A DNA stretch of 64,000 bases from Actinomadura sp. 7K507. Its GTDB lineage: Bacteria > Actinomycetota > Actinomycetes > Streptosporangiales > Streptosporangiaceae. The stretch spans positions 1-64,000 of the forward strand of contig NZ_SMKK01000012.1 of NCBI RefSeq assembly GCF_004348425.1. Direction: 5' to 3'. The notes beneath the pieces are model-generated. The model searched no databases and was not told the DNA's origin. It saw only the letters and a program-made list of their open reading frames with translations. This document shows positions 53,414-61,595 of the stretch, in pieces. Positions within the stretch are counted from its first letter, which is position 1; every line of letters starts with the position of its first letter. A program made the position numbers and the translations under genes.

Positions 53414-54243
53414 CAGGCGTCCTTGACGATGCGGTTGGTGCAGGCGCCGAGTCCCCCGATCTCGGTCACGACCGTCTCGCCGCCGGTCAGGTAGATCTTG
53501 GGGTCGCGGGCGTGGCCGACACCGGCGGGGGTGCCGGTGGCGATCAGGTCGCCGGGACGCAGCCGGACGACCGTGGAGATGTACTTGACCAGGAAGACGG
53601 GGTCGAACAGCAGCGTGCCGGTGTCGTCGGACTGCATCACCCGACCGTCGACCACGGTCTTCACCCGCAGGGCCGGACGGACGCCGCCGACCTCGTCGGG
53701 CGTCACCAGGTAAGGGCCGACAGGAGCCGAGGAATCCCAGATCTTGCCCTGCGTCCACTCGATGGTGCGGGACTGCCAGTCGCGCACGGAGATGTCGTTC
53801 ATGACGGTGAAGCCGGCGATCGCCGCCTCGGCCTGGGCGTCATCGGCGCGGCGGACCTCCTGGCCGATGACGATGGCGAGTTCCACCTCCCAGTCGAGCG
53901 CGTCGGTCTCGGCGGGCTTGACGATGTCGTCGTTGGCGCCGATCAGGGTGTCGGCGAACTTCGGGAAGAGGGTGGGGTACTGCGGAAGGTCCCGGCCCAT
54001 CTCCTTGATGTGGCCGGTGTAGTTGTGGCCGACACAGATCACCTTCGACGGCCGGGGCACGACGGGGGCGAAGTCGGCGCCCTCGGCGTCGTGGTCCGCG
54101 CCGGAGACTCCGGCGGCCTTCGTCCGCCAGTCCGGCTCCGCCAGCAGAGCGCCCAGGTCGGGGTAGCCGAGGTCGACGAGCCTGCCGTCGTCGAGACGGA
54201 CGGCGCGGGTGCCGCCGGCGGTGCGGACGGTGGAGAGCTTCAT
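53413..54243 (-). CDS. Fumarylpyruvate hydrolase (FAH family)
   Basis: A 276-aa fumarylacetoacetate-hydrolase family enzyme that cleaves fumarylpyruvate to fumarate and pyruvate. Motifs: KVICVGHNYTGHIKEMGRDLP, DALDWEVELAIVIG, GFTVMNDISVRDWQ and TGTPAGVGHARDP. Overlaps both neighbours by TGATG junctions, so the three genes are translationally coupled. Confidence 0.92.
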   Translation of the reverse strand: MKLSTVRTAGGTRAVRLDDGRLVDLGYPDLGALLAEPDWRTKAAGVSGADHDAEGADFAPVVPRPSKVICVGHNYTGHIKEMGRDLPQYPTLFPKFADTLIGANDDIVKPAETDALDWEVELAIVIGQEVRRADDAQAEAAIAGFTVMNDISVRDWQSRTIEWTQGKIWDSSAPVGPYLVTPDEVGGVRPALRVKTVVDGRVMQSDDTGTLLFDPVFLVKYISTVVRLRPGDLIATGTPAGVGHARDPKIYLTGGETVVTEIGGLGACTNRIVKDA

Positions 54244-55397
54244 CAGACGTCCTTGGCGTATCGGTCGAGCTTGAGGGCTTCGAAGACCGGCGCGTCGCAG
54301 AAGCGGAACAGGTCCAGCGCACCGGAGTCGGAGTCGGACGATCCGGCCTCGGACCGCACCGACAACGGCTCCCACGACGGGACGACGAACAGGTCGCCGC
54401 GGGTCACCGTCCAGGTCCGGTCGCCGACCGTCACCGTGCCGGAGCCGTCGAAGACCTGGTAGACGCTGGAGCCGGTCTCGCGGACCGGGGCGGTCTGCGT
54501 GCCCCGGGCCACCCGGTGGAACTCGGCGCGCACGGTGGGCAGCACGTCGGCGCCGTCGGCGGGGTTGCTGTAGCGGACGGCGGCGTGGCCGGGCTCCACC
54601 GTGGCCGCGTGCCCCTGCTTCTCCAGCGCGAGCTGGTCGGCCAGCGCGCGGTCGGTGTACTCCCACTTGTAGGACAGCAGTGGGGAGCCGGGGGTGGTGT
54701 GGCCGACGCCGACCGGCCGCAGTCCGGGGTGGCCCCAGAGCAGCTCGGAGCGGGAGCGCTCGGGGGTGGTGTGCTCGGCCTCGGAGAGCTCATCGCGTCC
54801 GGACTCGAAGAACTGCGTCTCGGTCAGGTACTGGAACGGGATGTCGAGCCCGTCGATCCAGGCCATCGGCCGGTCGGTGGCGTTGTGGTGGGCGTGCCAG
54901 TTCCATCCGGCCTGCGGGAGGAAGTCGCCCCGGTTCATGGGGACGGGGTCGCCGTCGACGACCGTCCACACACCCGAGCCCTCGACGACGAAGCGGAAGG
55001 CGTGCTGGGTGTGGCGGTGCTCGGGCGCGTCCTCGCCGGGCATGAGGTACTGGATCGCCGCCCACAGCGTCGGGGACGCGAAGGGCCGGCCGCCCAGCCC
55101 CGGGTTGGCCAGCGCGATCGCGCGGCGCTCGCCTCCGCGCCCGACCGGGACGATCCGCCCGGCCCGCTCGGCGAGGCGGAGGAGGCTGTCCCACTTCCAC
55201 ACGTGCGGAACGGCGGCCGAACGCGGATGGACCGGCATCAGACCGCCGATCTCCGTCCACAGCGGCACGAGCAGCTCGGCTTCGAAACCGCGGTAGAGGT
55301 CTTCGAGCTCCGGCGTGACTTCCGGCTGGCCCGGCGCCTCGACGGCCCGCAGCCGCACGGGTGAGTCCGCGTGGGTATCGACAGGAGTGCTGGTCAT
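54243..55397 (-). CDS. Gentisate 1,2-dioxygenase
   Basis: A 384-aa bicupin iron dioxygenase opening gentisate to maleylpyruvate. Cupin 1: PEHRHTQHAFRFVVEGSGVWTVVDG with metal His; GWNWHAHHNATDRPMAWIDG; a second cupin occupies about 290-370 (GSSVYQVFDGSGTVTVGD). First gene of the operon, divergent from iclR across 66 bp. CACGAT lies 7 nt before ATG 55397. Confidence 0.94.
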   Translation of the reverse strand: MTSTPVDTHADSPVRLRAVEAPGQPEVTPELEDLYRGFEAELLVPLWTEIGGLMPVHPRSAAVPHVWKWDSLLRLAERAGRIVPVGRGGERRAIALANPGLGGRPFASPTLWAAIQYLMPGEDAPEHRHTQHAFRFVVEGSGVWTVVDGDPVPMNRGDFLPQAGWNWHAHHNATDRPMAWIDGLDIPFQYLTETQFFESGRDELSEAEHTTPERSRSELLWGHPGLRPVGVGHTTPGSPLLSYKWEYTDRALADQLALEKQGHAATVEPGHAAVRYSNPADGADVLPTVRAEFHRVARGTQTAPVRETGSSVYQVFDGSGTVTVGDRTWTVTRGDLFVVPSWEPLSVRSEAGSSDSDSGALDLFRFCDAPVFEALKLDRYAKDV

Positions 55398-55433
55398 ACG
55401 GGCAATCGTGACGCCTGTACGCTGTGGGGAAAA

Positions 55434-55454
55434 GAAGATTCTGTCTTCCAGAAT
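55434..55454. promoter_or_regulatory. Overlapping palindromes, candidate IclR operator
   Basis: GAAGA-TTCTG-TCTTC (55434-55448) overlaps ATTCTG-TCTTC-CAGAAT (55438-55454, perfect 6-bp arms), between gentisate dioxygenase and iclR. The second resembles, in spacing, the ATTCC-N5/7-GGAAT sites described for GenR in Corynebacterium glutamicum. Confidence 0.75.
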
Positions 55455-55463
55455 TGAGGCCGG

Positions 55464-56237
55464 GTGGACAAGCCGCTCAAGGAACCGCCCCCGTACGCCA
55501 TCGCGAGCGTCGACAACGCCCTGCGGATCTCGGTGATGCTGCAGCTCGAAGGTCCGCTCACGGTCACCCAGGTCGCTCGGCGGCTCGGCGTGGCGAACTC
55601 GACCGCGCACCGGCTCCTCGCCATGCTCGTCTACCGGGACTTCGCCGTCCGCGACGCCGACCGCACCTACCGCGTCGGCCCCGTCCTGGAACTCGCCGCC
55701 CACTCCCAGTCGACCGCGGCCAGGTTGCGGGCGGCGTCGCTGCCACATCTGCACAGGCTGGTCGACCTGCTCGACGAGTCCGCCAACCTCACGGTCCGCA
55801 CCGGCGACACCGTGCGCTTCATCGCCGGCGTCGAGTCGCGCAAGGCTCTCCGGGTCGGCTCGCGCGAAGGGATGGTCTTCCCCGCCCACCGCACCACCGC
55901 CGGCCTGCTGCTCCTCGCCGAACTGCCGCCCGACCGGCTGGAGTCGCTGTACGCCGCGGACCGCTTCGGCCGGCGTCCGGACGTCCGGCCGGACCTCGAC
56001 GTCCTTCGCGCGGACCTCGCGCGGGTCCGCCGCAACGGATTCGCCCTCAACGAGGGCCGTTCCGAGCGGGGTCTCGTCGCGGTCGGCGTCTGCGTACGCA
56101 CACCGGACGGCGAGGCCGTCGCCGGCCTCTCGGTGTCGATGCCGAGCGCGCGGTACGAGAAGGAACGGCTTCCCGAGCTGGTCGCCACACTGCGCGCGGC
56201 GGCCGACGCGCTCGAACGCGACCTCGCCCGTGAATGA
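55464..56237 (+). CDS. IclR-family transcriptional regulator of the gentisate operon
   Basis: A 257-aa IclR protein: winged helix about 20-75 (LTVTQVARRLGVANSTAHRLLAML) and effector domain about 90-250 (GREGMVFPAHRTTAGLLLLAELP, NEGRSERGLVAVGVCV). Gene position matches GenR-type activators. GTG 55464 is immediately 3' of the double palindrome, so autoregulation is likely. Confidence 0.92.
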   Translation: MDKPLKEPPPYAIASVDNALRISVMLQLEGPLTVTQVARRLGVANSTAHRLLAMLVYRDFAVRDADRTYRVGPVLELAAHSQSTAARLRAASLPHLHRLVDLLDESANLTVRTGDTVRFIAGVESRKALRVGSREGMVFPAHRTTAGLLLLAELPPDRLESLYAADRFGRRPDVRPDLDVLRADLARVRRNGFALNEGRSERGLVAVGVCVRTPDGEAVAGLSVSMPSARYEKERLPELVATLRAAADALERDLARE

Positions 56238-56255
56238 AGCCCCCGGGAGGCGCTC

Positions 56256-57644
56256 TCACGACCAGGCGCGCATGTCCTCCTCCACAGCGTCGGCGGCCTT
56301 GCGGGCGGCGATCAGGACCGGGTCCCAGACGGGCGCGAACGGCGGCGCGTAGCCGAGATCGAGGCCGGTCATCTCCTCGGCCGTCATCCCGTTCCACAGC
56401 GCGATGGCCAGGCCGTCGACGCGTTTGGCGGCGTTCTCCTCGCCGACGATCTGCGCACCGAGCAGCCGGCCGGACCGGCGCTCCACGATGAGCTTGGTCT
56501 TCATCGTCGTGGCGCCGGGATGGTAGCCGGCGCGGGTGGTGGACTCCACGACCACGCTCAGCGACGCGAACCCGGCGGCCGCCGCCTCGCTCTCGTTCAG
56601 CCCGGTGCGGGCGACCTCGACCTTGCAGATCTTGGCGACGGCGGTCCCGGCGACGCCGGGGAACGTGGCGTAGCCGCCGCCGAGGTTGATGCCCGCGACG
56701 CGTCCCTGCTTGTTGGCGTGCGTGCCGAGCGGGATCGCGACCGGGCCGCCGGACACCAGGTGACGGGACTCGACGCAGTCCCCGGCCGCCCACACCCGTT
56801 CGGCGCGGGTGCGCATCCGCCGGTCGGTGACGATGCCGCCGGTCGGGCCGGTCTCGATCCCGGCCGCACGGGCGAGTCCGGTGTTCGGCCGCACGCCCAG
56901 GCCGAGGACGACCAGGTCGGCGGGGAGGGTGCGCCTCCCGGTGCGGACGGCCGTGACGTGCCCGTCCGGGGAGGTCTCGAAGCCCTCGACCGGCTCCCCC
57001 AGGTACAGCTTCACGCCGATGTCGCGCATCGCGTCCGCGATGATCGCGCCCATGTCGGGGTCGAGGGTCTGCATCGGCTGGTCGGCGAGGTCCACGAGGG
57101 ACACCTCCAAGCCCTGCATCACCATCGCCTCGGCCATCTCCAGGCCGATGTAGCCGCCGCCCACCACGACGGCGCGGCGCGGCTCCCCCTGTTCGAGGGC
57201 GCGGCGGATGGCGACGCCGTCATCGAGGATCTGGACGCCGTGCACGCCCTTCGCGTCCGCGCCGGGCAGGCCCGGCCGGACGGGGACGGCTCCGGTCGCG
57301 ACCATGAGGTGGTCGTAGGACTCCCAGCGTTCACCGCCGCCCTCCACGTCGCGGACGCGGACACGGGCTCCGTCCAGGTCGATCTCGACGGCCTCGGTGC
57401 GCATCCGCAGGTCGATGTCGCGGTCGCGGAACTCGGCGGGCGTGCGGGCGATGAGCTTGTCGAGTTCCTCGACGACGCCCCCCACGAAGTACGGGATGCC
57501 GCACGCCGAGTAGGACGCGTGGTGGCCGCGCTCGACGGCGAGGATCTCCAGCTCGCCGGCCCCGCGCCGTCTGCGGGCCTGGGACGCGGCGCTCATCCCG
57601 GCGGCGTCGGCCCCGATCACGAGCAGCCGTTCACGTGCGGCCAT
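56256..57644 (-). CDS. Coenzyme A-disulfide reductase/NADH oxidase-like flavoprotein
   Basis: A 462-aa pyridine-nucleotide-disulfide oxidoreductase with single active-site Cys in SYSACGIPYF (about residue 45), as in CoA-disulfide reductase and NADH oxidases. FAD: LLVIGADAAGMSAASQARR; NAD: RRAVVVGGGYIGLEMAEAM; VWAAGDCVE; a C-terminal dimer domain (from about 330). GGAGG precedes ATG 57644. The N-terminal motif has GADAAG rather than GxGxxG. Next to an amidohydrolase, function open. Confidence 0.9.
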   Translation of the reverse strand: MAARERLLVIGADAAGMSAASQARRRRGAGELEILAVERGHHASYSACGIPYFVGGVVEELDKLIARTPAEFRDRDIDLRMRTEAVEIDLDGARVRVRDVEGGGERWESYDHLMVATGAVPVRPGLPGADAKGVHGVQILDDGVAIRRALEQGEPRRAVVVGGGYIGLEMAEAMVMQGLEVSLVDLADQPMQTLDPDMGAIIADAMRDIGVKLYLGEPVEGFETSPDGHVTAVRTGRRTLPADLVVLGLGVRPNTGLARAAGIETGPTGGIVTDRRMRTRAERVWAAGDCVESRHLVSGGPVAIPLGTHANKQGRVAGINLGGGYATFPGVAGTAVAKICKVEVARTGLNESEAAAAGFASLSVVVESTTRAGYHPGATTMKTKLIVERRSGRLLGAQIVGEENAAKRVDGLAIALWNGMTAEEMTGLDLGYAPPFAPVWDPVLIAARKAADAVEEDMRAWS

Positions 57645-57667
57645 TCCAGCCTCCAAAGGGTGGTCGC

Positions 57668-58783
57668 TCAGATTCCGTAGACGCGGCGGGCGTTGCCGGA
57701 CGTGATCAGCTCCGCGACGCGTCCGGCGTCCCGGGCCGTCCACGCGCCGTCCTCCACTCCCCCGGCGAGGAAGCCCGCCAGGCCCCGCCGGAACAGCAGC
57801 GCGCCCAGGTGGTACAGCTCGGCGAGCCCGAACGCGTCGGATGAGTACAGCACCTTTCCGAACGGCGCCAGTTCGAGCAACTCGGCGATCAGCGCGGGCG
57901 CGCGGTGGCCGAGGTTGTGGGTCGCGAGCCCGGCGTCGACGTAGACGTTGGGGAGCACCTGCGCGAGGTAGCCCGCGTGCCGGTGGAACGGGTAGTTGTG
58001 CAGGAGCATCGCGGGGACGGGGTCCATGGCGCGCAGCAGCTCGATGAGCAGCAGCGGGTCGCCGCGGCGCAGGTCGGCGTCCACGTCCCCGTACCCGACG
58101 TGGAACTGCACCGGCAGCCCGGCGTCGACCGCGCAGAAGACGAGGAACCGGTGCAGGACCTCGTCGCAGACGCGCGGCCGCTCCTGCCGCATGAGGTGCC
58201 CGGCCGCCGCGGCGACCTCCGCGGCCGGCGGCCGCTCCCCCGACAGCTCCAGGCCCGCCCGGTACGCGGCGATGGACTTGGCGCCGGCCGCGTCCCGCGC
58301 GGCGAGCCGGGTCCGCACCTCGCCGGCGAAGCGCGCCGCGCCGACGCCGTCGGCCGCGACCTGCTCGGCGAGGGTCTCCAGCCGGACGATCTCGTGGGCC
58401 CGCGCTCCGGCGAGCCGTCCGAGCTCCGGCGGTTCGAGCATCGCCCGCGGGGTGTACCCGGTGTCCACGCACAGCGCCTCCAGCCCGGCCGCCTCCAGGA
58501 ACCGCCGGTTGACCTCGGCCGGGTCCAGCTCGGCGCGGCGGGCGAGGTAGGCGTCCGGCTCGGCGTGGGCCTCCAGGTCCAGGACGGCGGGGCACCAGCG
58601 ACGCAGCGCGAACCCGACCTGGGTGTCGAACATGCTCACGCCCGGCGGGCCCGAGCTCTCCGCCTCCGTGAGCAGCTCCTCGAACGTCTCCCGGTCGAGT
58701 TCGAGGTCGAGGACGCCGTGGCAGTGGTGGTCGACCAGCGGCAGCGACTCCAATACGTCCTGCACCGCGCGCCCCTCCTCCAT
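57668..58783 (-). CDS. Amidohydrolase family protein (FluG N-terminal half-like)
   Basis: A 371-aa amidohydrolase, metal site VDHHCHGVLDL (HxH) and later LHNYPFHRHAGYLAQVLPNVYVD, YSSDAFGLAELYHLG. In FluG-type proteins this domain is fused to a glutamine synthetase; a separate GS-like gene lies divergently 500 bp away. ATG 58783 with GGAG upstream is chosen; further upstream ATGs exist. May hydrolyse a gamma-glutamyl compound, inferred from context. Confidence 0.85.
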   Translation of the reverse strand: MEEGRAVQDVLESLPLVDHHCHGVLDLELDRETFEELLTEAESSGPPGVSMFDTQVGFALRRWCPAVLDLEAHAEPDAYLARRAELDPAEVNRRFLEAAGLEALCVDTGYTPRAMLEPPELGRLAGARAHEIVRLETLAEQVAADGVGAARFAGEVRTRLAARDAAGAKSIAAYRAGLELSGERPPAAEVAAAAGHLMRQERPRVCDEVLHRFLVFCAVDAGLPVQFHVGYGDVDADLRRGDPLLLIELLRAMDPVPAMLLHNYPFHRHAGYLAQVLPNVYVDAGLATHNLGHRAPALIAELLELAPFGKVLYSSDAFGLAELYHLGALLFRRGLAGFLAGGVEDGAWTARDAGRVAELITSGNARRVYGI

Positions 58784-58869
58784 GTAACCGGTCTCCGATC
58801 TTCTACCGGCGGACATCGGGATTCGGTATCCCACCGTGGTGACTTAAGCCAATGCTACGATCACGAAAC

Positions 58870-59190
58870 GTGAGCGGCAGCGCGTCGGTCCAGCGGCAGT
58901 CCGGGCATCGCGCCCGGTTGGTGTTGTCGCGCGAGCAGGTCACGGCGCTGGACGCCCAAGCGCATGCGGCGCGGGCAATGTGGAACCTGCTGCACGACTG
59001 GTGGACGATGACGCCCAAGTGCCGCCGTTCTCTCGAGGCCGCCGACGCGGCGATCCGGCAAGCCCGAACCGACATCGACCGGCTCGCCATCCTGCCCGCG
59101 CAGGCCGCCCGGGCGGTGTTGAAGACCTATGTCCGGGCGTGGATCAATTGCTGGGAGGGCCGCGGCGTCAATCCGACCACCGCAAGGTAG
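58870..59190 (+). pseudogene. Truncated TnpB gene
   Basis: A 106-codon frame from GTG 58870 (8 nt after TACGAT). It reads HRARLVLSREQVTALDAQAHAA, LLHDWWTMTPKCRRSLEAAD and LPAQAARAVLKTYVRAWINCWEGR, the N-terminal helical domain of a TnpB subfamily different from the full copy at 39.5 kb. It stops after VNPTTAR. RuvC motifs are missing. Confidence 0.85.
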
Positions 59191-59198
59191 GCCGGCAT

Positions 59199-59229
59199 CT
59201 CCCGCCTTCAGGCAGGAGAGAATTTCAAG
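59199..59229 (+). ncRNA. TnpB right-end/omega-RNA 3' hairpin remnant
   Basis: CTCC-C-GCC-TTCA-GGC-A-GGAG stem followed by AGAATTTCAAG. This matches the terminal hairpin plus (G)GGAGG-A-TTTCAA-like tail at TnpB omega-RNA 3' ends. The next bases (from 59230) would be the guide if transcribed. Confidence 0.6.
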
Positions 59230-59283
59230 ATGCCCTTGTGAGCCGCGCTCTCATCCTCCGCCACTCCGATCGGAGCCAGCATC

Positions 59284-60714
59284 GTGGAACAGATCCCCGA
59301 ACCCGTCACCGCCGGGCAGGTGCTCGACGCGCACACGCGCGCCCGGCTCGGTGCCCGCGCATCGAGTACGGCGCGGCGGCTGACCGGGCAGGGCATCGTG
59401 GCCGTCGCGCTCACGTGGGTCGACATCAGCGGGATCACGCGCACCAAGACCGTCCCGGTGGAGCGGCTGGAGCACGCGGCGAAGTGGGGCGTCGGGATGT
59501 CCCCGGTCTTCGACGTGTTCCTGCTGGACGACTCCATCGTGTCCGGACGGCACATCGGCGGGCCGGTCGGGGACCTGCGCCTCCACCCGGATTTGGACCG
59601 GCTCGTCCCGCTGGCGGCCCTTCCGGGCTGGGCGCACGCGCCGGCGTTCCGGTACGCGCAGGACGGCACCCTCCACCCGCTCGACACGCGGGCCCTGCTG
59701 CGCCGCGAGACCGAACGGCTCGCGGCGGGCGGATGGACGGTCAAGACGGCGTTCGAGATCGAGTGGGCCGTGTCGAAGGGCGACGGAGCCGACTTCTCCC
59801 CCGCCTGCCGCGGACCCGCATACGGGATGACGCGGGTCACCGAGCTGGCCGGCTACCTGCGGGACGTCCTGACGACGCTCAAGGAGACCGGCGTCACGGT
59901 CGTCCAGCTCCACCCGGAGTACGCGGCCGGGCAGTACGAGGTGTCGGTGGCCGCGGAGGATCCGGTCGGCGCGGCCGACACCGCCGTCGTGGTGAAGGAG
60001 ACGATCCGGGCCGTGTCGATGGCGCACGGCCTCGCCGCCTCGTTCTCCCCGAAGGTCGAGGCGGACTCGGTCGGCAACGGCGCGCACGTCCACCTCAGCC
60101 TGTGGCGGGCGAACGGGGACGGGCGGCCGGTGAACGCGATGGCGGGCGGCGACGGCCCCTGCGGGATGACGGCCGCCGCGGAGGCGTTCACCGCCGGGAT
60201 CCTGCACCGGCTGCCGGCGCTGCTGGCGGTCGGGGCGCCGGCGGTGGCCAGCTACCTGCGGCTCGTCCCGTCGCACTGGGCGGGCGCGTTCGCGTGCTGG
60301 GGGCTGGAGAACCGGGAGGCGGCACTGCGGTTCGTCACCGGCGCGGACGGCGAGCGGCCGGCCGCGGCGAACCTGGAGATCAAGTGCCTGGACGCCGCCG
60401 CCAACCCGTACCTGCTGCTCGCGGCGCTGCTGGCGGCCGGACGCGACGGGATCGGCGCCGAGCGCAGGCTGCCGGAGCCGGTCGGCGTGGACCCGGCCGG
60501 CCTGCCGGAGGACGAGCGCGCCGCCCGGGACATCGCCCCGCTGCCGGCGTCGCTGGCCGAGTCGGCCGCCGCGTTCGAGGCCGACACCGTCCTGCGGGAG
60601 GCCCTCGGCGAGGCCGTCGCCGACACCGTGTCGGCGGTACGGCGCGGCGAGATCGCCCTGCTGGACGGCGCGACACCCGAGCAGGTCACCGCCCTCACTC
60701 GCTGGCGCCACTAG
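59284..60714 (+). CDS. Glutamine synthetase-like ligase (GlnA3/GlnA4/FluG-C type)
   Basis: A 476-aa GS-family protein: LTWVDISGITRTKTVP at the N-terminus; AFEIEWAVSKGD; VQLHPEYAAGQYEVS; GNGAHVHLSLW (HxH-type metal/ammonia region); EIKCLDAAANPYLLLAALLAAG. The Tyr adenylylation site of GlnA-I is absent and the active-site loop differs, so the ligand may be a polyamine, ethanolamine or another amine instead of ammonia (gamma-glutamylation). GTG 59284 with GGAG 9 nt upstream. Divergent from amidohydrolase. Confidence 0.88.
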   Translation: MEQIPEPVTAGQVLDAHTRARLGARASSTARRLTGQGIVAVALTWVDISGITRTKTVPVERLEHAAKWGVGMSPVFDVFLLDDSIVSGRHIGGPVGDLRLHPDLDRLVPLAALPGWAHAPAFRYAQDGTLHPLDTRALLRRETERLAAGGWTVKTAFEIEWAVSKGDGADFSPACRGPAYGMTRVTELAGYLRDVLTTLKETGVTVVQLHPEYAAGQYEVSVAAEDPVGAADTAVVVKETIRAVSMAHGLAASFSPKVEADSVGNGAHVHLSLWRANGDGRPVNAMAGGDGPCGMTAAAEAFTAGILHRLPALLAVGAPAVASYLRLVPSHWAGAFACWGLENREAALRFVTGADGERPAAANLEIKCLDAAANPYLLLAALLAAGRDGIGAERRLPEPVGVDPAGLPEDERAARDIAPLPASLAESAAAFEADTVLREALGEAVADTVSAVRRGEIALLDGATPEQVTALTRWRH

Positions 60715-60904
60715 GGCCGGCCGGGGATGGGACGTCGGCGCGGCAGGCCGCCACGACCGCACCGGGGCCGAACGGCTGCACGCGCACCTGAGGCTCGCCG
60801 CAGGCGCAGCGGGTGTAGGTCACCACGCCCTCCGACGTCAGGTGGCGCGAGAGCACCTCGTAGACCTGGGATTCGGGCCAGCCACAGCGTGGGCATTCCT
60901 CCAC
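60695..60904 (-). CDS. Small zinc-ribbon protein
   Basis: A 69-aa protein with CPRCGWPESQ and TRCACGEP, a four-Cys zinc ribbon, then a Pro/Ser-rich tail. GTG 60904 is the best in-frame start. It converges with the GS-like gene (20 bp overlap) and diverges from the CGNR-type gene. A role in nucleic acid or protein binding is likely; nothing more specific. Confidence 0.65.
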   Translation of the reverse strand: MEECPRCGWPESQVYEVLSRHLTSEGVVTYTRCACGEPQVRVQPFGPGAVVAACRADVPSPAGPSGASE

Positions 60905-60995
60905 CGCGCGTCCCCATGTGAGTGCGTGTTCCAGTGTGTAAGGGTTATAACTAGAATGACATTTACAGCATGACATGCCGGCGGAGGCCATGGCA

Positions 60996-61529
60996 ATGCG
61001 GATAACCGGGTACAAGAGCCACGGCGTGGCCGCGGCCGCGGCGCTGGTCAACGCCGTCACCAGCGCGGACGGCGACGACTCCGCGGACGCGCTGCGCCGG
61101 ATCCTGCGCGAGAACGAGTTCTTCTGGGAGGAGTTCGCCGACGCCGACGCCGACGCCTTCCGGCACTGGGGACGGGTCCTGCGGCCGTTCTTCGAGGCCG
61201 CGCGCGTCGAGGACGCGATGGCGCTGCTGAACGGCCTCATGCTGGAGGTCCCCATGCACCCGCACCTCGCCGACCACGAGCCGCACGGCCTGCACATGCA
61301 CTACGCGCCGCCCTCGTCCCGGCTCCCCGACCGGGTCCGCGCGACCACGCTCATGAACCTCGCCGAGCTGATCGTCGAGCACGGTCTCGGCCGGACGGGG
61401 GTTTGCGCGGCGGACGGCTGCGACCGCGTGTACGCCGACACGTCCCGCGCGGGACGCCGCCGCTTCTGCTCCGAGTCCTGCTCGAACCGCACGAACGTCG
61501 CCGCCTTCCGCGCCCGCCGCCGCCCCTGA
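60996..61529 (+). CDS. CGNR zinc-finger-type protein (CSNR variant)
   Basis: A 177-aa protein with an ABATE-like N-terminal domain (KSHGVAAAAALVNAVT, helices about 1-120) and a C-terminal zinc finger: VCAADGCDRVYADTSRAGRRRFCSESCSNRTNVAAFRARRR. The hallmark CGNR is CSNR here. Family members are thought to be stress-related transcription regulators. ATG 60996 has GGAGG 8 nt upstream and TAGAAT at 60952; ATG 60975 and 60990 are alternatives. Confidence 0.88.
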   Translation: MRITGYKSHGVAAAAALVNAVTSADGDDSADALRRILRENEFFWEEFADADADAFRHWGRVLRPFFEAARVEDAMALLNGLMLEVPMHPHLADHEPHGLHMHYAPPSSRLPDRVRATTLMNLAELIVEHGLGRTGVCAADGCDRVYADTSRAGRRRFCSESCSNRTNVAAFRARRRP

Positions 61530-61595
61530 CCCGGCGCGGGGCACACGGATCCGGGCTTTGCCGCGAGATTGCCCGCACGCGGGAAGGACCCCGGC

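Larger units (their letters stand above)
58856..59231 (+). mobile_element. Decayed TnpB-type element (N-terminal fragment plus right end)
   Basis: Starts at a TnpB-like leaderless promoter (TACGAT) and ends in a TnpB-type right-end hairpin; everything encoding the RuvC domain is deleted. Sits between divergent amidohydrolase and GS-like genes. Probably transposed by a trans-acting TnpA in the past. Confidence 0.7.

Noticed and set aside
58870-59190. Functional TldR-like RNA-guided regulator
   Set aside because: Product is only 106 aa and the DNA-binding and RuvC parts are absent; it is a truncated gene.
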